NCBI GenBank assembly: GCA_016213675.1
Contig: JACQZW010000055.1
Coordinates: 1-64,000 of the forward strand
Direction of reading: 5' to 3'
From: Acidobacteriota bacterium
GTDB lineage: Bacteria > Acidobacteriota > Thermoanaerobaculia > Thermoanaerobaculales > Thermoanaerobaculaceae
DNA length: 64,000 nucleotides
Shown here: in pieces, positions 34,806-43,032 of the stretch
Layout of the letters: every line of letters begins with the position of its first letter
Numbering within the stretch: the stretch's first letter is position 1
Notes under the pieces: model-generated
Told to the model about the DNA's origin: nothing
Database searches by the model: none
The model's input: the letters and a program-made list of their open reading frames with translations, nothing else
Position numbers and translations under genes: made by a program

Positions 34806-34967
34806 CGTCGCAAGCCACGGACGATTCGACAATGCAGCGGGCGCCCCCCCCCACCGCACGAGCCCGGTCTAGCGGCATCCCGCCGATGCGCGGAAACCTG
34901 CCGCAGATGGCTAGGCGCTTCACGTGGTCTATGGCGGTGCAACGACACGGATCTCGGCAAACTCTCG

Positions 34968-35675
34968 ATGAGACAAACTCAAAGGAGGAAATCGCAAATA
35001 GACAGGTCCAGAAGAGACGTATTGCTCAATGGCGTGGGTGCTCTCTCGGTGTTGGCCTTGGCTCCGAGGCGCGTCGCCGCGGAGGGTCCCCCCATAGACC
35101 CTCCCGAGTTCAGCAACGCGGTGGTCGACTTCGTGTTCAAGGACTTCTCGGACATCTACATGTACCCCGACGGCCAACCGACAGCCGCCCAGCTCGACAG
35201 GTTGTCTGCGGACACGATGCTGCTTTTCAAGCACTTCGAGGAGGTGGGGCTCAACTCCGGGCTGCAGCAGACACTCGCGGCCGATCCACTGGCCGTGATC
35301 GACTACGTTCCGGACCCGGCCACGGTATCGACCATCCAAGGAGTGCTCTCTGATCGAGGAATCAGCATCTCGGCAAGTGCCATCACCAGTTGGCTCGGGA
35401 CGCCAGAAGAGAGGTCGCAGGGCGCCGCCCAAGTACTCCAGAACGGTGTCCTCGCCACAGCCACCTCGATGGCGCAGACACTGTCAGAGCAGGCGAGCTA
35501 TCTCCGAGGTGAACTGCCATTCCCCGCGCCGGATAGACCGGGAATCTGCGACGGCTTGCAGCTCATCATTGCTGTACTGTGGATCGGCTGTGTTCTTGGC
35601 GTCGGGCCGTACTGCGTGGGCGCTGCCATGGTCGGTCTGTTGTACGCTATGCTCCACTGGTACGGCATGTGCTAG
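34968..35675 (+). CDS. Tat-exported protein of unknown function
   Basis: The product has 235 residues and is not recognised. A twin-arginine motif (RSRRDVLLNGVGALSVLAL) opens the sequence, so folded export by Tat is likely. The middle is polar and helical (FSNAVVDFVFKDFSDIYMYP, QLDRLSADTMLLFKHFEEVG). A C-terminal hydrophobic hairpin (GLQLIIAVLWIGCVLGVGPY, then AAMVGLLYAMLHWYGMC) could anchor it. GGAGGA occurs just inside the frame as Arg codons, so the ATG at 34968 is not certain. Base composition is lower in GC than in the flanks. Confidence 0.6.
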   Translation: MRQTQRRKSQIDRSRRDVLLNGVGALSVLALAPRRVAAEGPPIDPPEFSNAVVDFVFKDFSDIYMYPDGQPTAAQLDRLSADTMLLFKHFEEVGLNSGLQQTLAADPLAVIDYVPDPATVSTIQGVLSDRGISISASAITSWLGTPEERSQGAAQVLQNGVLATATSMAQTLSEQASYLRGELPFPAPDRPGICDGLQLIIAVLWIGCVLGVGPYCVGAAMVGLLYAMLHWYGMC

Positions 35676-35690
35676 CGAGGGGGGCAACTC

Positions 35691-35999
35691 ATGCAGGCTT
35701 TGACGAGGAACGCACCCCAAGAGAGCAGCGACCAAAGGGCATTGTCATGGATCCTGGTGTTCACGCTTTCGGCGCTTGCTTCGGTCTTGTTCGGTCGACT
35801 CCTCTACCTTGGGCTGATGAGAGGCTTCTCGACCAATGAGATGGTCGTGTGCTTCATGCTCCCGTCAGGAATGTGGGTGTACTATCGGTTGCTGCATCGC
35901 GTCGGAAGCGACAAGCCCACAATCCTGCTCGTGACCGCCCTTGCACTCTGGGGACTCTTGATGCTGGAGTCTTCCATGGTAAGTGGTTTCGCGAGGTGA
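35691..35999 (+). CDS. Small membrane protein of unknown function
   Basis: The product has 102 residues with three predicted membrane segments (WILVFTLSALASVLFGRLLY, MVVCFMLPSGMWVYYRLL, TILLVTALALWGLLMLESSM). No family is recognised. GAGGGGGG upstream supports the ATG. It follows the Tat protein by 15 bp and probably forms a two-gene unit with it. Confidence 0.65.
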   Translation: MQALTRNAPQESSDQRALSWILVFTLSALASVLFGRLLYLGLMRGFSTNEMVVCFMLPSGMWVYYRLLHRVGSDKPTILLVTALALWGLLMLESSMVSGFAR

Positions 36000-36128
36000 A
36001 ACCGGCAAGCTCGCACTTCAGTTCTCCTGAGCACCTGGTGGTTCCGGAATTTCACCCGCGCGACTGAGACGTCTGGGCACGCCAGGGATCGTCGAACCCT
36101 GGCGTGCCCTTCGGTACCCGGAGCGGGC

Positions 36129-36407
36129 TCACGTGCGGCCGGTGAGACCGGAGATCAGCGCCTTCGCGGTGATCCGGCCGCACAGCGCGACGATGAAGCC
36201 GATCACCTCGAACACCTTCGCCCAGAACTCGATGATCTGGTCGGCGTCGAGCCCCGCGGCCCACGGCACGAAGCGCGCGAGAACCATCAGCACGAGGCCC
36301 CAGAACCTCATCGAAACCAGCAGGCGTTTCAGCTTTTCGAATGCACGCGTATGGAACGGGGGCGGGTTCGGCGTCAGCGATGTCGGACGGCCGAACCGGC
36401 AGGACAC
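36129..36407 (-). CDS. Small holin-like membrane protein
   Basis: The product has up to 92 residues. The C-terminal two thirds is convincing: MRFWGLVLMVLARFVPWAAG, then LDADQIIEFWAKVFEVIGFI and VALCGRITAKALISGLTG, giving two hydrophobic segments around an acidic turn. This resembles small phage-type holin or membrane proteins. The start may be at 36407 or at an internal ATG at 36311 (60 residues). It lies 24 bp after the alkaline phosphatase gene on the same strand. Function is unproven. Confidence 0.5.
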   Translation of the reverse strand: MSCRFGRPTSLTPNPPPFHTRAFEKLKRLLVSMRFWGLVLMVLARFVPWAAGLDADQIIEFWAKVFEVIGFIVALCGRITAKALISGLTGRT

Positions 36408-36431
36408 CCCCAGCGGGACCGGACCCGCAGG

Positions 36432-38114
36432 TCAGTGGTGCGGGTCGGTCGAGGGCGGCGGCGGGGCGGCCGGGAGCAGTGGGGCGAGGGCCGAGCGCGG
36501 GACGAAGTACGCGTCCGTGAGCGGGTTGTGGACGACGACGCCGTCGAGCTGACGGCGTTCGGCACGGCCGTCACCCATCCTCACGGTCATCACGCTCGTG
36601 CTCACCGGGATTTCGAGGACGAGCCCGCCGCGGCGGGCGACGAGGACCGTGTTCGCGGGGTCGCTCGCGTCGACGGCCAGCGTCGCGCCGGCCGCCGCGA
36701 ACGCCTCCGCCGCGGGCTGGAAGAGCCGGCCGGTCACCTCGGCGAGGTCGAAGCCGAGCGCGGCGGCGCACAGGTGCGCGATGCCGGTGTTCTCCAGCAT
36801 CCCGAGCGGTTGATCGAGGCCGACGTGGTACAGGAAGAGGTCCTCGCCGGTGTGGCCGCTCGTGGTCCAGCCGATCGCCGAGCGGCGCGAGAGCATCGGG
36901 CCGACGACCTCGGCGACGTCGGTGTCCGCGGCATGCTGGACCGTCGTCAGCTCCTCGGGCGTCGGGTCGGCGACGCCGTAGCGGGCGAGCGCCCGGCGGA
37001 TCGCCGCCTCGTCGCGCGGGCCGGCGAGCAGGCGGGCGACGCCCTCGGCGGTGATCGTCGCGGCCTTCAGCGGCGCGGTCAGGGCGGCGGCCGGCAGCTT
37101 CGCGTAGGTGCCGTCGGTGGCGTGCGAGCCGAGCGACATCCCGCCGGTGGAGTGGTCGGCGAAGGCGAGCACGAGCGTGTCGCGACGGGCCGCTGCGAAG
37201 TCGAGGGCGACGCCGACGGCGGCGTCGAACGCGAGCACGTCGCCGACGACGCCGGCCGGGTCGTGGGCGTGGGCGGCCCAGTCGGCCTTCGACCCCTCGA
37301 CCATGAGGAAGAACCCGCGCGGGCTGGCGGCGAGGATCTCGATCGCCTTCCGCGTCATCTCCGCGAGCGACGGCTGGTCCGGCGCCGCCGCGGGGCGGTC
37401 CAGCTCGTGGGCCATGTCGTTGGGGGCGAAGGCACCCCACAACCGCGGGCCGGCCGCGGCCAGCATCGCCTCGCGAGTCTCGACGACGGCGGTGCCGCGC
37501 GAGCGGAGCACCGCGACGAGGTCGTCGCCGTCGGTGCGCGTGCCCCCTGCGGAGGGTGGCAGCAGGTACCGCCTGCCGCCGCCGAGCACCACGTCGATGC
37601 CGAGATAGACCTGCTGCTCGGCGATCTCGTCGTAGGCCGAGCGCCGCGGGGTGTGGGCCGTGTAGGCGGCCGGGGTGGCGTGCTGCACCTGCGAGGTGGC
37701 GACGATCCCCGTCGCCCGGCCGGACAGTCTCGCGCCGTCCAGGACCGAGGCAACGGGCCGGCCGCGCGTCGCCGGCGTGGACGGCGCGACGCCGGGGATG
37801 GTCACGGTGTCGGGCAGCATGCCGACGAACTTGTCGGAGGTCTTATGGCCGCAGGCGAACGCGGTCGCCGCCGGCGCCGAGTCGGAGATGATCGACTCCG
37901 CGCCGTAGGTGCGCACCCCGGCGAGGTGCATGCGGTCGAGGGCGAGCGGCGCGCCCTTGACCCAGCGTGCCACCGTGGTCGGCGCGCTGCCGCAGCCGTC
38001 CACCACCAGCACGATCACGTTCTTGAACGACGGCGTGGCGGCCCCGCCAGCGACCGTCACCGACAGCACCGCAAACAGGCCGAGCGCGGCGGTGATCCTC
38101 AGTGTCCTCTGCAT
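36432..38114 (-). CDS. Secreted alkaline phosphatase
   Basis: The product has 560 residues with a signal peptide (LRITAALGLFAVLSVTVAGG). Active-site elements are recognisable: VIVLVVDGCGSAP (first metal Asp), SIISDSAPAATAFACGHKT (catalytic Ser), FFLMVEGSKADWAAHAHD, VLAFADHSTGGMSLG and a late TTSGHTGEDL His. It hydrolyses phosphate monoesters in the periplasm or outside the cell. The C-terminal 100 residues form an added beta-rich domain ending in a proline-rich tail. The ATG at 38114 begins the signal peptide; the longer frame is a shadow of truA. Confidence 0.88.
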   Translation of the reverse strand: MQRTLRITAALGLFAVLSVTVAGGAATPSFKNVIVLVVDGCGSAPTTVARWVKGAPLALDRMHLAGVRTYGAESIISDSAPAATAFACGHKTSDKFVGMLPDTVTIPGVAPSTPATRGRPVASVLDGARLSGRATGIVATSQVQHATPAAYTAHTPRRSAYDEIAEQQVYLGIDVVLGGGRRYLLPPSAGGTRTDGDDLVAVLRSRGTAVVETREAMLAAAGPRLWGAFAPNDMAHELDRPAAAPDQPSLAEMTRKAIEILAASPRGFFLMVEGSKADWAAHAHDPAGVVGDVLAFDAAVGVALDFAAARRDTLVLAFADHSTGGMSLGSHATDGTYAKLPAAALTAPLKAATITAEGVARLLAGPRDEAAIRRALARYGVADPTPEELTTVQHAADTDVAEVVGPMLSRRSAIGWTTSGHTGEDLFLYHVGLDQPLGMLENTGIAHLCAAALGFDLAEVTGRLFQPAAEAFAAAGATLAVDASDPANTVLVARRGGLVLEIPVSTSVMTVRMGDGRAERRQLDGVVVHNPLTDAYFVPRSALAPLLPAAPPPPSTDPHH

Positions 38115-38159
38115 CCCATCCCCCCGACTCTCACACCGCGCGATTATCGCCTGCCCCGC

Positions 38160-38171
38160 TACACTGTCCCC
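38160..38171 (+). promoter_or_regulatory. Leaderless-type -10 box before truA
   Basis: TACACT (38160-38165) is followed by six bases and the ATG of truA, the same geometry as at 29757 and 59415. No ribosome-binding sequence is present. Confidence 0.5.
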
Positions 38172-38981
38172 ATGCCGACCCACAGGCTGCTCATCGAGTA
38201 CGACGGGACGAAGTTCGCCGGCTGGCAGGCGCAGGCTTCCGGGCGGACGGTGCAGGGAACGCTGCTCGACGCGTTGCGCGCGGTGACCGGCGAGCGGGAG
38301 ATCGACCTCCAGGGGGCCGGGCGCACCGATGCCGGCGTCCACGCCCTCGGGCAGGTCGCATCGCTGCGCACCCGCGGCCGGCTCGACCCCGCCACGATGC
38401 GCCGGCGCCTCGACGAGACGCTGCCGGCCGACCTCGCGGTGCGGCGGATCGAGCTGGTGCCGCCGCGCTTCCACGCCCGCCACGACGCGCTCGCCCGCTG
38501 CTACCGCTACCAGATCGCCACGCGCCGGTCGGCGTTCGGCAAGCGCACCACCTGGTGGATCGCCGAGCCGCTCGACCTCGACGCGATGGCCGTCGCGGCT
38601 CGGAGCTTCGAGGGGCGGCACGACTTCCGCCCCTTCGCCAAGCGCGGCGGCGAGAAGGACAGTACCCTCGTCGAGGTCGAGCTGTGCCGCGTCGCCACCG
38701 TCGAGGACTTCGTCATGGTGCGCCTGGTGGCCAGTCACTTCCTGTGGAACCAGGTCCGGCGCATGGTCGGCGCGCTGGTCGCGATCGGCCGCGGCGCCGC
38801 GGCCGCCGACGACGTGCCGCGCTGGCTGTCCGGCGCGTCCACGCCCCCGCTGCTCGCCGCGCCGGCGGCCGGGCTGTTCCTCGAGACGGTGCGCTACCCG
38901 GGCGAGGAGTGGAGCCTGCCGCCGCTCGTGCCGGTCGGGGCGCCGTTGCTGTCGACGGTGCATGCGAGGGTGTTAGGCTAG
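38172..38981 (+). CDS. truA: tRNA pseudouridine(38-40) synthase
   Basis: The product has 269 residues. IEYDGTKFAGWQAQ opens the family fold, and the catalytic Asp lies in GAGRTDAGVHALGQV near residue 53. ALARCYRYQI, GRHDFRPFAK and SHFLWNQVRRMVGAL are also diagnostic. It modifies the anticodon arm of tRNAs. It appears to be leaderless and is divergent from the alkaline phosphatase gene. Confidence 0.96.
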   Translation: MPTHRLLIEYDGTKFAGWQAQASGRTVQGTLLDALRAVTGEREIDLQGAGRTDAGVHALGQVASLRTRGRLDPATMRRRLDETLPADLAVRRIELVPPRFHARHDALARCYRYQIATRRSAFGKRTTWWIAEPLDLDAMAVAARSFEGRHDFRPFAKRGGEKDSTLVEVELCRVATVEDFVMVRLVASHFLWNQVRRMVGALVAIGRGAAAADDVPRWLSGASTPPLLAAPAAGLFLETVRYPGEEWSLPPLVPVGAPLLSTVHARVLG

Positions 38982-39000
38982 GCCCGGTCGGGAGGGTGTG

Positions 39001-40083
39001 ATGGCGTTCGTCCTCGAGAAGCTGCTCATCGACGTGTTTGACCCCGAGCCCGGCGAGGTGGTCCTGGTGGTCTGCGACGTGCCGAGACCGGGGCTCGCCG
39101 ATAGCGATCGGTGGGCCGAGCGCCGCGCCATGGCGGCCGAGTGGCGGGACGCGTTCGCGGCGCTGGGGGAACGGCGCGGCTTCGACACCCTCGAGCTCCT
39201 CACCTACCCGGCCACCGGAGCCAACGGCGCCGAGCTGCCCGCCGAGGGCGAGCTCGGCGGGCAGGCGGTCCTCCTCGAGGACACGCTGCTCTCCGCCACG
39301 CTGGCCTGCTTCCTCACCCAGTTCTCCGCCACCGCGGCGCTCGACACCTTCTGCAAGCGGAAGGCGGACTTCCGGGCCGCCTCGATGCCCGGCGTCGAGC
39401 GGCGCATGGAGAAGTCGGCGTTGTCTGCCGACTACCGCGAGGTGGCGCGGCGCGCCGCGATCCTCGAGAAGATCCTGCGCGGCGCGACGGCGCTCGAGGT
39501 CAGCTTCTCGACCGGGCACTCGTGCCGCTTCGACCTCCGCTTCCGCACGCCCGAGGCCGACGACGGCTTCCTGCCGCGCGGCCGAAAGGGCGACCGGATC
39601 ATCAACCTGCCGTCGGGCGAGACGTTCATCGTGCCCTACGAGGGCGAGCGGCCGGGGATCGCCAGCACCACGGCCGGGACCATCCCGGTGCGCATCGACC
39701 GGGAGCTGGTGCTCTTCCAGGTCGGCGCCAACCGCATCAAGAAGGTCGAGGGGACCGGCGGCGAGGCACGCCGGCTGCGCGCCTTCTTCGCGGCCGACCC
39801 GGCCCGCGCCAACATCGCCGAGGTCGCCTTCGGCTGCAACGAGTGGGCGCAGGTCACCGGCAACGTGCTCGAGGACGAGAAGGCCGGCTTCCACTGGGCC
39901 TACGGTCGCTCCGAGCACCTCGGCGGCACCGTCGGGCCGTCGGCCTTCCAGTCCGCCGAGACGATCGTCCACCAGGACGTCGTCTACGCCAAGGGCAACC
40001 CGGTGCAGATCGCCGAGGCGGTCGTGGTCCGCCCCGAGGGCCGCACCCGGGTGATCCGCAACGGCGACTACGTGGTGTTCTGA
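39001..40083 (+). CDS. M29-like aminopeptidase family protein
   Basis: The product has 360 residues. The C-terminal half resembles the thermophilic aminopeptidase (AmpS, M29) family: NLPSGETFIVPYEGE, then an AEVAFGCNEWAQVTGN block, VLEDEKAGFHWAYGRSEHLG and a TIVHQDVVY end with the usual Glu/His metal ligands. The N-terminal half is less conserved. Members remove N-terminal residues from peptides. ATG 39001 follows GGAGGG by four bases; a GTG one codon earlier is possible. The 3' end overlaps the convergent APC gene by 16 bp. Confidence 0.75.
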   Translation: MAFVLEKLLIDVFDPEPGEVVLVVCDVPRPGLADSDRWAERRAMAAEWRDAFAALGERRGFDTLELLTYPATGANGAELPAEGELGGQAVLLEDTLLSATLACFLTQFSATAALDTFCKRKADFRAASMPGVERRMEKSALSADYREVARRAAILEKILRGATALEVSFSTGHSCRFDLRFRTPEADDGFLPRGRKGDRIINLPSGETFIVPYEGERPGIASTTAGTIPVRIDRELVLFQVGANRIKKVEGTGGEARRLRAFFAADPARANIAEVAFGCNEWAQVTGNVLEDEKAGFHWAYGRSEHLGGTVGPSAFQSAETIVHQDVVYAKGNPVQIAEAVVVRPEGRTRVIRNGDYVVF

Positions 40084-41651
40084 GCGCGCAGGGCCGAGCG
40101 CCGGCGGCCGTAGAGGACGTAGATCACCAGCCCGATCGCCATCCAGACGACGAAGCGCCACCACGTCTTCTCCGGCAGGCCCTGGGCGAGCCAGAGGCAG
40201 GCGAGGATGCCGGCCGGGGCGAGCACCCAGACGAACGGCATGCGGAACTTTCGCTCGGCCTCCGGGCGCCGGGCGCGCAGGACCATCACACCGGCGCAGA
40301 CGATGGCGAAGGCGAACAGCGTCCCGATGTTGGTCAGCTCGACGACCTCGTCGATGTTGCCCAGCGCCGCCGGCACCGCGACGAGCACCCCGGTGACGAT
40401 CGTCGCATTGGCCGGGGTCGCGTAGCGCGGGTGGACCTTGCCGAACCACGGCCCGAGCAGGCCGTCGCGGCTCATGCTCATGAAGATGCGCGGCTGGCCG
40501 ACCTGGTAGACGAGCAGGGCCGCGGTGGTCGCGATCACCGCGCCGAAGCTGACGACGCCGGCGATTCCCGCCATGTTGTTCTGCTCGAAGATGTAGGCGA
40601 GCGGGTCGGCTTTGCCGGCCAGCTCGGTGTAGCGGAGCATGCCGGTGACCACGAGCGCCACCGCGACGTAGATCACCGTGCAGATCCCCAGTGAAAGCAG
40701 GATGCCGCGCGGCAGGTCTTTCCCCGGGTTTCGGCACTCCTCGGCGGTCGTGCTCACGGCGTCGAAGCCGATGAAGGCGAAGAAGATGATCGCGGCGCCG
40801 GCCTGGATGCCGCCGAGGCCGGCGGGGGCGAACGGGACCCAGTTGTCGGGGTTGACGAAGCGGGCGCCGACGGCGACCACGCCGAGGAGGATCGCGACCT
40901 TGACCACGACCATCACGGCGTTGGCCTTCGAGCTCTCGCGGATCCCGATGTAGACGAGCCAGGTGACGGCCACCGTGACCACGACCGCGAGCATGTTGAT
41001 CGTGACCGGGAAGCCGAACAGCGTCGGGGCGATGCTCAAGACGTCCCAGTGCGCGAAGGTGGCGGCGCCGTCGAGCGCGCCGGCCTTCGCCTGCGCGATG
41101 GCCTCGAGCTTGCCGGACAGGCTCATGGCCGGGACGCCGTCGGCCAGGCGGAGGACCGAACGGGGATCGGTGGCGAGCCAGCCGGGCACGTGCACCCCGA
41201 GCACGTTGGCCAGGAAGCTGCGCGCGTAGTCGCCCCAGGAGATGGCGACGGCCACGTTGCTGACGGCGTACTCGAGGAGGAGGTCCCAGCCGATGATCCA
41301 CGCCACCAGCTCGCCGAGCGTCGCGTACGAGTAGGTGTAGGCGGAGCCGGCGACCGGGATCATCGACGCCATCTCCGCGTAGGCGAGGGCGGTGAAGCCG
41401 CACGCCACCGCGACGAGGATGATACTGACGACCAGCGCCGGGCCCGCCGGGGCGCGGCCGTCCGCGAGGTTGCCGGCGGCGGCGGTGCCGATGCTCGAGA
41501 AGATGCCGGCGCCGATGATGGCGCCGATCCCGAACATGGTCAGGTCGAACGTCCCGAGGCTGCGACGGAGGTGGTGCTCCCCCTCCTCGGCGCGCGCCCG
41601 GAGCTGCTCCAGGCTCTTGGTGCGGAACAGTGCCTTGAGGCCGGCGATCAT
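40068..41651 (-). CDS. APC-family amino acid permease (cationic amino acid type)
   Basis: The product has 527 residues with about 12-14 membrane segments. FGIGAIIGAGIFSSIGTAAA is the APC helix-1 substrate motif. FTALAYAEMASMIPVAGSAY, FFAFIGFDAVSTTAEECRNP and PRIFMSMSRDGLLGPWFGKV match the YfnA/CAT subfamily. It imports amino acids. The ATG at 41651 (MIAGLKALFRTKSLEQL) is the usual family start; TAGCCT lies seven bases before it with no ribosome site, so it may also be leaderless. Confidence 0.93.
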   Translation of the reverse strand: MIAGLKALFRTKSLEQLRARAEEGEHHLRRSLGTFDLTMFGIGAIIGAGIFSSIGTAAAGNLADGRAPAGPALVVSIILVAVACGFTALAYAEMASMIPVAGSAYTYSYATLGELVAWIIGWDLLLEYAVSNVAVAISWGDYARSFLANVLGVHVPGWLATDPRSVLRLADGVPAMSLSGKLEAIAQAKAGALDGAATFAHWDVLSIAPTLFGFPVTINMLAVVVTVAVTWLVYIGIRESSKANAVMVVVKVAILLGVVAVGARFVNPDNWVPFAPAGLGGIQAGAAIIFFAFIGFDAVSTTAEECRNPGKDLPRGILLSLGICTVIYVAVALVVTGMLRYTELAGKADPLAYIFEQNNMAGIAGVVSFGAVIATTAALLVYQVGQPRIFMSMSRDGLLGPWFGKVHPRYATPANATIVTGVLVAVPAALGNIDEVVELTNIGTLFAFAIVCAGVMVLRARRPEAERKFRMPFVWVLAPAGILACLWLAQGLPEKTWWRFVVWMAIGLVIYVLYGRRRSALRAQNTT

Positions 41652-41743
41652 GGCCGCGAGGCTACCGGCCCGGCGCGACCAGCGCAAGCCCGGGCGGCTG
41701 CAGTCGGGTGACAGCGGACCAACGCGGTGGGGAACGACGACGA

Positions 41744-41777
41744 CCCGCGGCGCGTGACCGAGCCGGCACGCCGCGGG
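41744..41777 (-). terminator. Hairpin between the DUF4845-like gene and the permease
   Basis: CCCGCGGCG (41744-41752) and CGCCGCGGG (41769-41777) pair perfectly over 9 bp with a 16-base loop. It lies 23 bases beyond the stop of the minus-strand gene at 41800. Confidence 0.5.
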
Positions 41778-41799
41778 CCGCGAGAGAGTGCGCTGGCGC

Positions 41800-42168
41800 C
41801 TAGAAGAGCACGCGGTTGATCTTGTGCTCGACGTTCCACTTGTACTCGGTGACGAGGAGGTCCAGCGGCACCGTGTACTTGATCTCGATGAACACCTCGG
41901 CCTGGTTTCGCCACACCTTGACGTTTTCCTTGGTGACCGGCAGATGCTCTTTCTGCGCCCGCATGACGATCTCGTCGACGATCCGCTGGTCGTCGGTGTA
42001 CGGCCGCAGCGAGGCCCGCTCCGCGAGACCCTTGGAGAAGTCCTCGACCTCGGCGACCGCGACGCGCGTGGGCATGATCTTCATCGCCAGGACGACGGCG
42101 ATCGCCAGGACCACCAACCCGACCAAGCACCCCATGTTGCCCTTGCCGAACTCGCTCCGTCTCGTCAT
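41800..42168 (-). CDS. Single-pass membrane protein, DUF4845-like
   Basis: The product has 122 residues. A basic start (MTRRSEFGKGN) leads into one membrane helix (MGCLVGLVVLAIAVVLAMKI). The outside part is mixed alpha-beta (VAEVEDFSKGLAERASLRPY, VKVWRNQAEVFIEIKYTVPL) and ends in a beta strand with aromatic residues (TEYKWNVEHKINRVLF). Similar small proteins (DUF4845) sit beside signal peptidase genes in other bacteria, as here. The function is unknown. Confidence 0.7.
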   Translation of the reverse strand: MTRRSEFGKGNMGCLVGLVVLAIAVVLAMKIMPTRVAVAEVEDFSKGLAERASLRPYTDDQRIVDEIVMRAQKEHLPVTKENVKVWRNQAEVFIEIKYTVPLDLLVTEYKWNVEHKINRVLF

Positions 42169-42298
42169 CGCCGCCTCCGGTGCCTGTCCGGCCGACCCGG
42201 GCACGCCGGCGAGGAAACGCCGCCGAGCCCTGCGTATCCGGTATCGCTGCCGAGAATTGTAACGCAGGTCGGTCGACCGGCGAGGGGAGTCGCCGGCC

Positions 42299-42994
42299 TC
42301 AGTGGACGACCGACAGCATCCGCCCCCAACGGGTGTCGGGGAGGAAGCGGATCGCCACCATGGCGAGCTGCCGAACACGGTTCCACCACCCTCGCCACTC
42401 GTGGGAGTTCGGCTCGGTCTCGAACGACCAGTAGATGATCAGCGCGCGACCCTTGAAGTAGCCGCGCGGCACCGGGCCCCAGAACCGCGAGTCGTACGAG
42501 TAGTCGCGGTTGTCGCCCATGCAGAAGACGAACCCGTCGGGGACCGGGTACGGACCGAAGTTGTCGCGCGGCCGGATCTGGTCCGGGAGGAGCGGGCTGT
42601 CCGGGAAGACCTGGGCGTCCTTGTGCATCTCGTGGGGGTTCACCTCGGGGGTCCCGTTGACCGCCAGCTTCTTGGCGCGGACCTGGACGGTGTCACCGCC
42701 CACCGCCACCGCCCGCTTGATGAAGTCGCGTGCCGGCTCCTGCGGGTACTTGAAGACCACCACGTCGCCCCGCTCGATGTCGCGGTACGGCAGCACGGCG
42801 TGCAGCGGCGTGTCGAAGTGCGGCGCGTAGATGAACTTGTTGACGAACAGGTGATCGCCGACCAGCAGGTTCTCCTCCATCGAGGCGGTCGGGATCTTGA
42901 ACGCCTGCGCCACGAAGGTGCGGGCGAACAGAGTGAAGATCACCGCCACCAGGATGGCCTCGTAGTACTCGCGGAACCAGTGGTGCTTTGCCAT
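42299..42994 (-). CDS. lepB: Signal peptidase I, second copy
   Basis: The product has 231 residues. One membrane anchor (AILVAVIFTLFARTFVAQAF) is followed by the catalytic Ser in KIPTASMEENLLVGDHLFVN and the catalytic Lys in DFIKRAVAVGGD. FCMGDNRDYSYDSRFWGPVP is box E. It removes signal peptides from exported proteins. It lies 38 bp after a closely related copy with the same length. Unlike the first copy, the residue before the catalytic Ser is Ala, not Gly. Confidence 0.95.
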   Translation of the reverse strand: MAKHHWFREYYEAILVAVIFTLFARTFVAQAFKIPTASMEENLLVGDHLFVNKFIYAPHFDTPLHAVLPYRDIERGDVVVFKYPQEPARDFIKRAVAVGGDTVQVRAKKLAVNGTPEVNPHEMHKDAQVFPDSPLLPDQIRPRDNFGPYPVPDGFVFCMGDNRDYSYDSRFWGPVPRGYFKGRALIIYWSFETEPNSHEWRGWWNRVRQLAMVAIRFLPDTRWGRMLSVVH

Positions 42995-43032
42995 GGGCTT
43001 CCGACTCCCGCCGCGACGACGCGCGGCGCATT

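Noticed and set aside
34980..34990. Ribosome-binding site implying a later start for the Tat protein
   Set aside because: The AGGAGG is formed by two Arg codons, and no normal start codon lies at the right distance; a later start would remove the twin-arginine motif.
38713..41403. 896-codon open frame on the minus strand
   Set aside because: It is antisense to truA and the M29-like gene and out of frame with the APC permease, with no recognisable domain.
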